Assembly (NCBI GenBank): GCA_900753095.1 | Contig: CAADXT010000148.1 | Coordinates: 1 to 14,455 of the forward strand | Direction of reading: 5' to 3' | From: Eggerthellaceae bacterium | GTDB lineage: Bacteria > Actinomycetota > Coriobacteriia > Coriobacteriales > Eggerthellaceae | DNA: 14,455 nt | Shown here: in pieces, positions 6,144 to 14,222 of the stretch | Layout of the letters: each line of letters opens with the position of its first letter | Position numbering within the stretch: the stretch's first letter is position 1 | Program-made: the position numbers and the translations under genes | Notes under the pieces: generated by a model | The model's input: the letters and a program-made list of their open reading frames with translations, nothing else | Told to the model about the DNA's origin: nothing | Database searches by the model: none

Positions 6144-7412
6144 ATGTCAGAAGAAGTAATCATCGCGCGCGAAACCGAAAACGTTTCGGGCACCGTTCAA
6201 ATCAGCGGCGCTAAGAATTCCGCTTTGAAGCTTATTGCCGCAACCATGCTGGGCCAGGGCAAAAGCACGCTCCACAACATTCCTCATATTTCCGACATCG
6301 AGATCATGAACGACGTTCTGCGCAGCTTGGGCGCAACGGTTGAGTGGGAAGGCCATACCCTCACCATCGACACCGAGCATGCCGAGGGCCACGATACGCC
6401 CTACGAATTGGTGTCGAAGATGCGTGCAAGCATCTCCGTTTTGGGCCCGCTTGTTGGCCGCTTCGGCTGCGCACGCGTTGCAATGCCCGGCGGATGCAAG
6501 ATCGGCGCCCGTAAAATCGATATGCACCTTAAGGTGCTCGAGGCGATGGGCGTTGAGTTTGAGAACAACCATGGCTATCTGTACGCCTCTACGCCTAACG
6601 GCATTCATTCTGCAGACGTTCTGCTCGAGTTCCCCAGCGTTGGCGCAACCGAGAACATGCTCATGGCCGCTGTGGCTGTTCCGGGCACTTCGGTGATCGA
6701 CAACGCCGCCCGTGAACCGGAGATCGTCGACCTTGCCAACATGCTCAATTCTATGGGCGCTCACGTAGAGGGTGCGGGTACGCCCACTATTACCGTGCAC
6801 GGTGTGGAGCTCTCCGAGCTGCATCCCTGCGAGCACACTACCGTGGGCGACCGTATCGAAGCAGGCACGTTCCTTACCGCAGGCGCCCTGCTCGGTGGCC
6901 CGGTAACGGTAAAGGGCATCGATCCGGCGTTTTTGCGCATGGCGCTCATGAAGCTCGAGCACATGGGGTGCGAGGTTTCCACCACGGAAGACTCCATCAC
7001 GGTTTCCCGCACGCAGCCACTGCATGCAACCGATATCCAAACGCTTCCGCACCCAGGATTCCCCACCGACCTTCAGGCACAGTTCATGCTGCTGGCCTCG
7101 TTTGCCGACGGCAATTCGGTGATCTCCGAGAACATCTTCGAGAATCGTTTCATGTTCGCCAGCGAGCTTAATCGTATGGGGTCCCGCATCACGGTGGAGG
7201 GCCATCATGCATTGGTTCAAGGCGTAAGCAAGCTTGAAGGCGCTCCGGTTTCCTCGCCCGATTTGCGTGGTGGCGCGGCGCTGGTGATTGCCGGACTTGC
7301 CGCCGAAGGTGAAACGGTTGTTCACGACATCCGCCACATCGATCGCGGCTACGAAGATTATGTTGGCAAGCTGCGCGCCATCGGCGCAAACGTTGAGCGC
7401 GTGACGCTGTAG
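6144..7412 (+). CDS. murA: UDP-N-acetylglucosamine 1-carboxyvinyltransferase
   Basis: 422 aa (E. coli MurA 419). It transfers enolpyruvate from PEP to UDP-GlcNAc, the first committed step of peptidoglycan precursor synthesis, in the cytoplasm. The SGAKNSALKL motif gives the substrate Lys24/Asn25 pair. The catalytic loop MPGGCKIGARKIDMHL has Cys118, the PEP-handling and fosfomycin-target cysteine, so fosfomycin sensitivity at the target is expected. The C-terminal DLRGGAALVIAGLAAEG and HIDRGYEDYVGKLRAIGA segments are typical. An in-frame stop at 6138-6140 makes ATG 6144 the earliest possible start, although its Shine-Dalgarno is poor (GGGTG around 6131). It heads a tight group with the LCP-like gene (9-nt gap) and folC. 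Confidence 0.97.
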   Translation: MSEEVIIARETENVSGTVQISGAKNSALKLIAATMLGQGKSTLHNIPHISDIEIMNDVLRSLGATVEWEGHTLTIDTEHAEGHDTPYELVSKMRASISVLGPLVGRFGCARVAMPGGCKIGARKIDMHLKVLEAMGVEFENNHGYLYASTPNGIHSADVLLEFPSVGATENMLMAAVAVPGTSVIDNAAREPEIVDLANMLNSMGAHVEGAGTPTITVHGVELSELHPCEHTTVGDRIEAGTFLTAGALLGGPVTVKGIDPAFLRMALMKLEHMGCEVSTTEDSITVSRTQPLHATDIQTLPHPGFPTDLQAQFMLLASFADGNSVISENIFENRFMFASELNRMGSRITVEGHHALVQGVSKLEGAPVSSPDLRGGAALVIAGLAAEGETVVHDIRHIDRGYEDYVGKLRAIGANVERVTL

Positions 7413-7421
7413 GGAAGCGCG

Positions 7422-8912
7422 ATGGCGATAAGGAACAACAGGGGAATGCACGGCGGCTCGGGCCGTCGTCCCTCATCTCGAAATAAAGCCGATTGGTCTT
7501 CTTCGGTAATCGGCTCGCATACAACAGGCTCGCGTAGGCCCCAGCCGCAGCGCCGTACCCCTGCGCGTTCTTCGCGCCCTCGCGTTACGGCTCCATCCGA
7601 TCGTCGCACGGGCGAAGTGCGCCAGATTCACATCCAGTCGCGTTCGGTCGATGAGCGCACAGCACGTCATAGGGTGGGCCAGTCTCGGACGGAGACGTTT
7701 ATGCGCCACCGCGACAATATGAGCCGCGTCACGCTTATTGTGGGCATCATCATCGTGGTGGTCATCGCACTTAACCTGGGCACTTGCGCGTACCGTAACT
7801 CGCTTTCCTCTTCCATGGCGCTAAACGACGACAGCGTTTTAAGCTCGTTGGTCTCTGCAAAGTCCGACCAGCCAACGTATACCCTGCTTTCCGGTTTAAC
7901 GGGGAGCGGCGACAACGAATGCGCCAGCTATCTGGTGGTGTTGCGCGTCGATTCGCAGAACAACACGGTTTCCTTGCTCAACATTCCCAGCAACATAACG
8001 GTTTCCTACTCGGGCGACGACTCGAAGGGAACGATGTTGCGCGATGCGCCTCATATCAAGGATGAGGGCGAGCTGGTAAAGCAGGTTTCCTCCCTCATCG
8101 GGCAGGACATCAACCACTACGTGCGCATTACAGGCGATGATTTCGCCTCCTTGGTAGATTCGCTGGGCGGGCTCTCCATCAACGTGGAGCAGTACGTCGA
8201 CGACCCAACGGTGGGCACCTCGGTGCTCGATCCTGGCCAGCAAACCCTTAACGGCAAGCAGGCTTTGGCGTACGTAAGCGCGAAGAACTACACCAACGGC
8301 TATGGGCAGCGCGCCGATGTTCAAAATCAGGTGTTCTCCGCATTTGTGCAAGCGCTTGAAGACAAGGGCGGCCTTGATTTTGCTATGAGCGCCGACGATA
8401 TCGCGGGCAAGATCAAAACCGATATGAGCTACGACGAGATCGGCAAGATCGCTTCAATGTTCCCGAACGCCACGTTCTATTCGAACACCGTTCCCGGCAG
8501 TCAATCAACCTCAGGCAACAAGGCCTCCTGGTCGGTGGCGTCCTCTTCGTTCTCGCAGATGTGCGATCAATTCAAGAACGGGGAAAAGATGGATACCTCC
8601 GTGGATACCAGCGGCGTAGACAAAGGCGCGGTTTCCGTTATCGTGCTGAACGGCGCAGGCGCCGATGGGTACAGCGCGCAGGCGGCACAAGTGCTTACCA
8701 ATGCAGGCTACACCATCAAAGACACGGGCAATGCCGAGTCGTTCGTGTACGACGAAACGTTGGTGATCTACCGCTCCGACGACGATAAGCTTGCCGCTGA
8801 AGCTATCGTTCAGGACTTGGGAACGGGCCGCGCTGTTGCTGCGGGCGTGTATTACAACCTTTCAACCAATATACAGGTGGTAGTAGGTAAGGACTGGACC
8901 AGTCATGTTTGA
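7422..8912 (+). CDS. LytR-CpsA-Psr (LCP)-like membrane protein with LytR C-terminal domain
   Basis: 496 aa. LCP enzymes attach glycopolymers from lipid carriers to the cell wall. The layout is an Arg/Ser/Pro-rich cytoplasmic tail (1-100), one membrane helix (about 103-124, VTLIVGIIIVVVIALNLG), an extracellular LCP-like domain (about 165-312) with DSLGGLSINVE and LNGKQALAYVSAKNY, and a LytR_C domain (about 403-490, VSVIVLNGAGADGYSAQAA). The fold landmarks are clear, but the usual phosphate-binding residues are not: the SIPRDT site reads NIPSNIT (188-193), and the R-x-R...GDxGRxxRQ site reads YVSAKNYTNGYGQRADVQNQ. It may therefore be non-catalytic or bind another ligand. The start at ATG 7422 follows GGGAAG, which overlaps the murA stop; folC overlaps the 3' end by 8 nt. 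Exact function is unknown. Confidence 0.8.
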   Translation: MAIRNNRGMHGGSGRRPSSRNKADWSSSVIGSHTTGSRRPQPQRRTPARSSRPRVTAPSDRRTGEVRQIHIQSRSVDERTARHRVGQSRTETFMRHRDNMSRVTLIVGIIIVVVIALNLGTCAYRNSLSSSMALNDDSVLSSLVSAKSDQPTYTLLSGLTGSGDNECASYLVVLRVDSQNNTVSLLNIPSNITVSYSGDDSKGTMLRDAPHIKDEGELVKQVSSLIGQDINHYVRITGDDFASLVDSLGGLSINVEQYVDDPTVGTSVLDPGQQTLNGKQALAYVSAKNYTNGYGQRADVQNQVFSAFVQALEDKGGLDFAMSADDIAGKIKTDMSYDEIGKIASMFPNATFYSNTVPGSQSTSGNKASWSVASSSFSQMCDQFKNGEKMDTSVDTSGVDKGAVSVIVLNGAGADGYSAQAAQVLTNAGYTIKDTGNAESFVYDETLVIYRSDDDKLAAEAIVQDLGTGRAVAAGVYYNLSTNIQVVVGKDWTSHV

Positions 8913-10182
8913 TGCGGTTGCTTATATCAACGAGCCCCGTTGGCGCACCATGAGCTTGGGGCTTGAGCGGATCGAAGAGCTTTTGGCTCGTCTTGGCAAC
9001 CCTCAGGACTCGTTGCGCTTTGTGCATGTGGCGGGAACAAACGGCAAGGGCTCAACCTGCTCGTTCATATCGAGCATCCTGCAGGAATCGGGCTATAAGG
9101 TAGGGCTGTTCACCAGCCCCTATATCGAGCACTTCGAGGAACGTATCAGGGTCAACGGCGAAAACATTCCCGAGCAGCGCCTGCGCGAAGTAACGCTCAA
9201 GGTGAAAGATGCAGCTGAGGCCATGGAGAGCCATCCCACTGAGTTCGAGCTCATGACTGCAGTGGCGTTTGCCTACTTTGCCGAAGAGAAGTGCGACATC
9301 GTCGTTGCCGAGGTCGGCTTGGGCGGACGCCTCGATTCCACCAACGTCATCAAAACGGTTGAGGTGTGCGTGTTCGCGCCAATCTCCTACGATCACTGTG
9401 CGCTTTTGGGCAGCACGCTCTACGAAATCGCCGGTGAAAAGGCGGGTATCCTGAAGCAAGGGGCTCCTGCAGTGAGCGCTCCTCAGGAACCCGAGGCAAT
9501 GAGGCGCCTCGACGAGGAAGCGCGCCGCTGCGAAACCAGCATCTGCTATGTGGACGATTCCTCGATAACGGGCGAAACTTCTGATTTCGCATATGGAGAG
9601 TTCGAGCACCTTGCGGTGCAACTCCAAGGCTCATTTCAGCGCATCAATGCAGCGGTTGCCCTCGAGGCGTGTAAGGTGCTAGCCCGAAAAGGCTGGAACA
9701 TCAGCGTCGACTCGATGCGCAAGGGGCTGAAAAACGCTTCATGGGCAGGGCGATTCGAGTTCCTCCGCCGTAACCCCGATGCCATCATCGATGGCGCCCA
9801 CAACATCCATGCCGTGCGCGCTTTGAGCAGCGAGCTCTCATCGCGCTATGAAAAGGGGAGCGTGGTGTTCTGCTTGGGCGTTATGGCGGATAAAGACTAC
9901 GCCGAGATGCTGAGGCTCCTGGTTCCCCTGGCGAAGGCGTTTGTATGCTACAGGCCGAACAATCCCCGTGCGCTTTCGGAGTCCGATCTGGCCGATGCCG
10001 TTCAGCTTGCGGCGGGCTCTTACCCGGTGGAAGTGGTAGCGGCGCCCTCGGCGCACAGTGCGGTGGAGCGCACCTTGGAGCTTTCCGGCAACGCCGCCCC
10101 CATCTGTTTCTGCGGCAGCCTGTACGGCATCGCCGCCATAAAGAAGGCGTGGCGCCATTTCCAGGGCGCGGCGCAACGGTGA
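8905..10182 (+). CDS. folC: Folylpolyglutamate synthase / dihydrofolate synthase
   Basis: 425 aa, a Mur-ligase-fold ATP-dependent enzyme that adds glutamate to dihydropteroate and/or folates. The P-loop GTNGKGS is at residues 44-50, followed by LFTSPYIEHFEERIRVNG (folate-binding region). EVGLGGRLDSTNV, SYDHCALLGSTLYEIAGEKAGILK and DGAHNIHA (from 296, C-terminal-domain hinge motif) are all typical of FolC. The ATG at 8905 overlaps the LCP-like gene by 8 nt, with AAGGA at 8889-8893, so the two are translationally linked. The sequence does not tell whether the enzyme has both synthase activities. No folP or other folate gene is adjacent. The stop is followed by the SRP RNA locus. Confidence 0.95.
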   Translation: MFDAVAYINEPRWRTMSLGLERIEELLARLGNPQDSLRFVHVAGTNGKGSTCSFISSILQESGYKVGLFTSPYIEHFEERIRVNGENIPEQRLREVTLKVKDAAEAMESHPTEFELMTAVAFAYFAEEKCDIVVAEVGLGGRLDSTNVIKTVEVCVFAPISYDHCALLGSTLYEIAGEKAGILKQGAPAVSAPQEPEAMRRLDEEARRCETSICYVDDSSITGETSDFAYGEFEHLAVQLQGSFQRINAAVALEACKVLARKGWNISVDSMRKGLKNASWAGRFEFLRRNPDAIIDGAHNIHAVRALSSELSSRYEKGSVVFCLGVMADKDYAEMLRLLVPLAKAFVCYRPNNPRALSESDLADAVQLAAGSYPVEVVAAPSAHSAVERTLELSGNAAPICFCGSLYGIAAIKKAWRHFQGAAQR

Positions 10183-10239
10183 ACCTGTGCGCATTTGATG
10201 GTTGGCGCATCACTCGGCTCGCAGCGCCATCGCATAGGG

Positions 10240-10245
10240 TATACT
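10240..10245 (+). promoter_or_regulatory. -10 element of the SRP RNA gene
   Basis: TATACT at 10240-10245 lies 14 nt before the left arm of the SRP RNA terminal helix, placing the start of transcription near 10252. No good -35 is visible 16-18 nt upstream (CTCGCA at 10218-10223 is the best). Confidence 0.5.
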
Positions 10246-10256
10246 TACCACTGTTG

Positions 10257-10365
10257 AAGTATCCCGAAAGGGCTTGGGCGGCGCCAAGTTCTGAACCTGG
10301 TCAGGTCCGGGAGGAAGCAGCCATAAGGGGCCTCTGACGAGCGCCCGGGCCTTTTCGGGATACTT
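10257..10365 (+). ncRNA. ffs: Signal recognition particle RNA, small bacterial type
   Basis: The SRP core is plain: GAACCTGGTCAGGTCCGG (10293-10310), then GAGGAAGCAGCC, matching the domain IV sequence of E. coli 4.5S RNA. The apical tetraloop is GGGA instead of the common GGAA, still of the GNRA type. The ends pair as a long helix: AAGTATCCCGAA (10257-10268) with TTCGGGATACTT (10354-10365), and GGGCG (10276-10280) with CGCCC (10342-10346). The RNA is about 105 nt, with no Alu domain. It binds Ffh and targets membrane proteins co-translationally. Exact mature ends are not determined by the sequence. Confidence 0.93.
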
Positions 10366-10366
10366 G

Positions 10367-10395
10367 GTTTCGCCGGTCAGTTTGATCGGCGAAAC
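10367..10395 (+). terminator. Hairpin after the SRP RNA, likely ffs terminator
   Basis: GTTTCGCCG (10367-10375) pairs with CGGCGAAAC (10387-10395), extended inward (10376-10379 with 10383-10386) to 13 bp with a 3-nt loop. It begins 1 nt after the SRP RNA terminal helix. There is no T-tract, so termination is inferred from position and stem strength. Confidence 0.5.
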
Positions 10396-10443
10396 GTGTA
10401 TATGGGCGCGTTTTTACAATCGCTTAGCAAGCAAAAGGATCGC

Positions 10444-11184
10444 ATGGAAATCATCAACTTCATCTTGGGTCTTCTCCATGACCCGCGTGGCGCAATTGCC
10501 GGTTGGATCGTAACGCTGGGCGCGGTGTGGGTGTACACGCCGTTGTTCATCATCGTGTTCATCGAAACGGGCTTGGTGTTCTTCCCCTTCCTGCCAGGTG
10601 ATTCCCTGCTGTTCGCAGCCGGTGTCTTCTCCGCCGACGGTGGCGGGTTGAACTTGGCGGCAACGCTGCTGGTTTTCTATGCTGCAGCCATTTTGGGCAA
10701 CACCTCGAACTATTGGATCGCCCGCTTCTTCGGCACGCGCATCATCGACTCGGGCAAGATCAAGGCGCTCACGCCGGAGCGCATGGCCAAGCTCGATCAC
10801 TTCTTTGAAAAGTACGGCGGGCTCACCATCGTCATCACGCGCTTCATGCCGTTCTTCCGCACGTTTGCGCCCTTCATCGCGGGTACGGGCCACATGAACT
10901 TTGCGAAGTTCACGCTCTTCAACTGCATTGGCGGCATTTCCTGGGTGTCGCTGTTCGTGCTGGTGGGTTTCTTTTTCGGGGGAGTTCCCTTCGTACAGCA
11001 GCACTTTGAAGTCATCGTCCTCGGCATCGTCGGCGTTTCCGTTGCGCCGGCAGTCATCGGCGCCGTCAAAGCGGCAATCGCCTCCCGCAAAAGCGGCACG
11101 CGTGAATTCGAGGTAGAGGCTGCTGCCGATGCTGAGCGTATCGCACGTGCAAAACATGCGCGCAATGAAGAGGATGCCCGTTAA
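10444..11184 (+). CDS. DedA family integral membrane protein
   Basis: 246 aa from ATG 10444, chosen because AAGGA (10435-10439) precedes it. The in-frame GTG at 10396 abuts the preceding hairpin, and ATG 10402 has no ribosome binding site. DedA/VTT-domain proteins are flippase-like transporters; several move C55-isoprenoid phosphate or phospholipids and support membrane homeostasis. Family motifs are E-T-G-L-V-F-F-P-F-L-P-G-D-S-L (re-entrant region), GNTSNYWIARFFG, FFEKYGGLTIVITRFMPFFRTFAPFIAGTGHM with the key arginines, and the GGISWVSLFVLVGFFFG helix. A C-terminal charged tail rich in Glu, Ala and Arg follows the last membrane segment. It is not obviously in an operon with the flanking SRP RNA or dnaX. 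Its substrate cannot be told from sequence. Confidence 0.92.
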   Translation: MEIINFILGLLHDPRGAIAGWIVTLGAVWVYTPLFIIVFIETGLVFFPFLPGDSLLFAAGVFSADGGGLNLAATLLVFYAAAILGNTSNYWIARFFGTRIIDSGKIKALTPERMAKLDHFFEKYGGLTIVITRFMPFFRTFAPFIAGTGHMNFAKFTLFNCIGGISWVSLFVLVGFFFGGVPFVQQHFEVIVLGIVGVSVAPAVIGAVKAAIASRKSGTREFEVEAAADAERIARAKHARNEEDAR

Positions 11185-11238
11185 AATCAATACGGCAATG
11201 AAGTAACGCGCGAAGCTGCGCGCAACAGTAACCCGCTT

Positions 11239-11273
11239 ATGCGGAAGTGATGCGGAAGCGTTGGGCTTTCCGC
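11239..11273 (+). promoter_or_regulatory. Direct repeat and hairpin immediately upstream of the dnaX ribosome binding site
   Basis: ATGCGGAAG occurs twice, at 11239-11247 and 11250-11258 (11-bp period). The second copy (GCGGAA, 11252-11257) can pair with TTCCGC (11268-11273), which ends right where AAAGGAGG (11274-11281) starts. The first copy could compete for the same strand. It may be a translational control element or chance. The rest of the 103-nt gap holds only a 5-bp GC stem (11208-11223) with no T-tract. Confidence 0.3.
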
Positions 11274-11287
11274 AAAGGAGGCCATGC

Positions 11288-13816
11288 ATGGAGGCGCTGT
11301 ACCGCAAATATCGTCCGTCCACTTTTGCCGACGTTGTGGGTCAGGAGCATATTGAGCGCACGCTGAAAAACGCTATCGAGCAGGATAAAGTCTCCCATGC
11401 ATACCTGTTCTGCGGTCCACGAGGAACTGGCAAAACCACCACGGCGCGCATCCTCGCCAAGGCGCTGATGTGCGAAAAGGGCCCCACCATCGAGCCCGAC
11501 GGTACGTGCCCGGAATGCCAGGCCATTGCGCAAGGCACTCACCCTGATGTGTACGAGCTCGACGCGGCAAGCCGCACGGGCGTCGAAAACGTGCGCGAGG
11601 AAATCATCAGCCGCGTAAGCTACGCTCCAACCCGAGGTGCTTGGAAGGTTTACATCATCGACGAGGTTCACATGCTCTCGACGGCGGCCTTCAATGCACT
11701 TCTGAAAACCATCGAAGAACCGCCCAGCCATGTGGTGTTCATTCTCTGTACCACCGATCCGCAAAAGGTTCCGGAAACCATCCTCTCGCGTTGCCAGCGT
11801 TTCGATTTCCACCGCATCTCGGTAGAGTCGATTGTGGCGCGGTTGGGCGCGGTATGCGCAAAAGAAGGCGTCGAATTCGAAGCCGAGGCGCTAGACCTTA
11901 TCGCCCATCGCGCTGAAGGCGGCATGCGCAACGCCCTTACCTCGCTTGAGCAGCTCATTGCATATTGCGGCGGTAAGGCCACCCTCGAAGGCGCCCAGAG
12001 CTTGCTAGGGTCGCTCGACAATTCCGACCTTTCTGAAATCGTCGAGGCTATTGGCCGTAGGGATGCGGCGGCATGCTTCAATTGGGTTGCCCAGTATGTT
12101 GAGACCGGTGCCGACCTTGCTCAGTTTGTGCGCGATTTGGCTGAGCACGTGCGAACCCTTTACCTGCTTTCCATGGCAGGGCTCGATGTGGAGCTGCAGA
12201 TCAGCGAGTCCACGCGCACGGTAATGAAGCAGGAGCTGAAGCTTTTCGGCCAAGATCGCCTAAGCCGCATGCTTATGGTTCTTGGCGATGTGGCAAAGGA
12301 GCTGCGCATTTCCAGCAATCCGCGTTTGAGTTTCGAGATTGCTCTTACACGCATGGTTCGTCCCGAGTCCGACCTCACGCTTGAGGCGCTGGCCGAGCGT
12401 GTCGAAGAGCTCGAATCGCGTCTTGCGGCGCTGAGCAGTGGCCAAGCTCCTATTGCGGCTCCCGCGGTGCGTCCTCAAAATACGCCAGTGCAGCCTCAGC
12501 CCGTTCAAGCTGCTGGCTCATCTGCTGCTTCGCCCGTTCAGGATACTGCTCATTCGGCGCCGCAGGCGTATTCGGCTTCTGCTGCAAGCGCGCCGAATCA
12601 GCCGGCACCGTTGTCTGCGGGGCAGCCTACCGCTGCTTCCTCCGGCAATGCTGCTGTTCCCGCTGCATCGCAGGCGAATGCTCGTTCGGTTGCGCAATAT
12701 CCTGCCTCCCAGCATGCGGCACAAACTTTTGCCCCGACGTCTGCCCCCGGTCCTGCTGTTTCTGCGCAATCTCCGCAGAAACAGCCGCAGCAGCCAGCTC
12801 CTGCCGCCCCCGTTCAAAGCTCACAGCAGCCTGCGCCTGCGGCTCCTGCTCAAGCTTCGCAGCCGCAGCAAACGGCTGCGCTCACGGCGCAAGTTGACTT
12901 ATCCAACCCTGCAGCCGTGCAGCGTCTGTGGCATTCGGTAACCGCATCGCTGAGAAAAGTGAACCCGGCGCGTGGCGTGCTATTCATGAACGCAAAGGTG
13001 TCTGCTGAGGCAAGCGGTCAGGGTCTTGTGGTCGAGTTCGGCAAGGACAGCGCGTTTGCCTACAACGCGGCCCAGAAGGCCGAAGTGCAACAGCTGCTTG
13101 CCCAGACAATCCAGACGGTTGCGGGCGGCACCGTGCCGTATCGTTTGGCGCTTGCCGGTGGGGCCTCCGCGCCGCAGCCTGCTCAGCCCGTTGCTGCGGC
13201 TCAGACGAACGCTGCTGCTCCGAAAAACCCCTACGCTGCAAAGGCGGTTGCCGCGGTGCGTGCCGCCCAAGTAGCAGCTCAGGTACACGCATCGGCGCCG
13301 CTTTCGGGCGCTTCGCCTGCGCCTTCTCCGCAAGCGGCGCCTGCGCAGCCTCAGCGTCCTTCGGGTCCCTTGCCGCAAGAGCCGGGTTCAATGCCCCAAT
13401 CGGGCATGGGCTCGTCTAGGCCCTCGCAAGCTTCCGGATATCAGCGGCCTACCGTGCCTGCGGCATCTGCTCCGGCACCCGAGCCGTATGACGATCAGGT
13501 CCCCCTTGATGTGTACGGGGCAAGCGTTTCCGCGGAGTACGACGAGGATCCGTATGCCCAGCAATATGGCGCTCCTACGCCGTCCGCTCCTGCTGCTTCC
13601 TTTTCGCAGCCCGCTTCAGCGTCTTCCTTCACCCGTTTTGCCGGCGGTCCGGGAAGCGCAGAGTCTGCAGCTAACGCGGTTGCCGGAAATCCTGCGGCAA
13701 CGTCCGCTGCACCTGCGACTCAGCCGGGCTCTTCCGAAGGCGAGGCGGAGCATATAAAGAGCATCCTCACGCAGAGCTTCGGCGAGGGCATAAAGTTCGA
13801 GGAGCTTCCCAACTAG
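11288..13816 (+). CDS. dnaX: DNA polymerase III subunit gamma/tau
   Basis: 842 aa, the clamp-loader ATPase and polymerase organiser. The start at ATG 11288 has AAAGGAGG 6 nt upstream; the TTG at 11261 would add nine unrelated residues. The AAA+ module shows YRKYRPSTFADVVGQEHI, Walker A GPRGTGKT (43-50), a zinc module (Cys62, Cys74, Cys77), Walker B IIDEVHML, sensor 1 FILCTTD and the SRCQRF arginine finger (168-173). In the zinc module the expected second Cys is Asp71. Helical domain III follows to about residue 395. Then come an Ala/Pro/Gln/Ser-rich linker (about 400-535), a folded tau-type domain (about 536-625, VQRLWHSVTASLRKVNPARGVLFM), a second long linker (about 625-815) and a conserved-looking end, HIKSILTQSFGEGIKFEELPN. 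It is clearly longer than E. coli tau (643 aa), mostly because of the linkers. Confidence 0.95.
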   Translation: MEALYRKYRPSTFADVVGQEHIERTLKNAIEQDKVSHAYLFCGPRGTGKTTTARILAKALMCEKGPTIEPDGTCPECQAIAQGTHPDVYELDAASRTGVENVREEIISRVSYAPTRGAWKVYIIDEVHMLSTAAFNALLKTIEEPPSHVVFILCTTDPQKVPETILSRCQRFDFHRISVESIVARLGAVCAKEGVEFEAEALDLIAHRAEGGMRNALTSLEQLIAYCGGKATLEGAQSLLGSLDNSDLSEIVEAIGRRDAAACFNWVAQYVETGADLAQFVRDLAEHVRTLYLLSMAGLDVELQISESTRTVMKQELKLFGQDRLSRMLMVLGDVAKELRISSNPRLSFEIALTRMVRPESDLTLEALAERVEELESRLAALSSGQAPIAAPAVRPQNTPVQPQPVQAAGSSAASPVQDTAHSAPQAYSASAASAPNQPAPLSAGQPTAASSGNAAVPAASQANARSVAQYPASQHAAQTFAPTSAPGPAVSAQSPQKQPQQPAPAAPVQSSQQPAPAAPAQASQPQQTAALTAQVDLSNPAAVQRLWHSVTASLRKVNPARGVLFMNAKVSAEASGQGLVVEFGKDSAFAYNAAQKAEVQQLLAQTIQTVAGGTVPYRLALAGGASAPQPAQPVAAAQTNAAAPKNPYAAKAVAAVRAAQVAAQVHASAPLSGASPAPSPQAAPAQPQRPSGPLPQEPGSMPQSGMGSSRPSQASGYQRPTVPAASAPAPEPYDDQVPLDVYGASVSAEYDEDPYAQQYGAPTPSAPAASFSQPASASSFTRFAGGPGSAESAANAVAGNPAATSAAPATQPGSSEGEAEHIKSILTQSFGEGIKFEELPN

Positions 13817-13897
13817 CCCGCCGCCATTCGGTACAATGCAAAAGATGTGGCTTCGGCCCCTATAACGAAAACGCCCAAACCCTATCAAAGGAGAACC

Positions 13898-14212
13898 ATG
13901 GGAATGAATATGCAGCAGATGATGCGCCAGGCGCAGAAGATGCAGAAGGAATTGCAGAAGGCTCAGCAGGAAATTGCCGCAATGACGTTTGAGGGCTCGG
14001 CGGGTGGCGGCATGGTGACTGCAACCGCTCGCGGCGATATGACCATCGAATCCCTCACCATCAACCCTGATGCGGTCGATCCCGAGGACGTGGAAATGCT
14101 CCAGGACATGGTGTGCGCGGCGGTAAATGAAGCGCTTCGCGGCGTCGACCAGATGAGCAACGCCCGCATGAGCTCGGTAACGGGCGGCATGAACATCCCC
14201 GGCATGAGGTAG
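13898..14212 (+). CDS. YbaB/EbfC family nucleoid-associated protein
   Basis: 104 aa from ATG 13898, with AAAGGAG at 13887-13893; a longer GTG reading from 13847 adds 17 unrelated residues and is rejected. The YbaB/EbfC family forms small dimeric DNA-binding proteins. The sequence shows the Met/Gln-rich start MGMNMQQMMRQAQKMQKEL, a long helix (QKAQQEIAAMTFEG), GGGMVTATARGDMTIESLTINPDAV (the central sheet typical of the family), DMVCAAVNEAL and a C-terminal GGMNIPGM tail. The dnaX-ybaB-recR order is conserved across many bacteria and supports the call. An upstream TACAAT (13832-13837) might be a local -10, but it lacks a good -35. Confidence 0.93.
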   Translation: MGMNMQQMMRQAQKMQKELQKAQQEIAAMTFEGSAGGGMVTATARGDMTIESLTINPDAVDPEDVEMLQDMVCAAVNEALRGVDQMSNARMSSVTGGMNIPGMR

Positions 14213-14222
14213 TCGCGCTCTC

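Noticed and set aside
6147..7451. 434-aa antisense open frame across murA
   Set aside because: Shadow of murA, whose sense frame has all catalytic motifs; the antisense protein is His/Arg-rich and unlike any family.
10396..10443. Upstream GTG (10396) or ATG (10402) start for the DedA-family gene
   Set aside because: The GTG abuts the ffs terminator hairpin and neither has a Shine-Dalgarno. ATG 10444 has AAGGA and gives a normal DedA N-terminus.
12948..12968. AGAAAAGTGA in dnaX as a programmed frameshift giving a gamma-like form
   Set aside because: Only four A before G, no upstream Shine-Dalgarno-like stimulator and no convincing downstream stem. A shift here would cut inside the tau-type domain.
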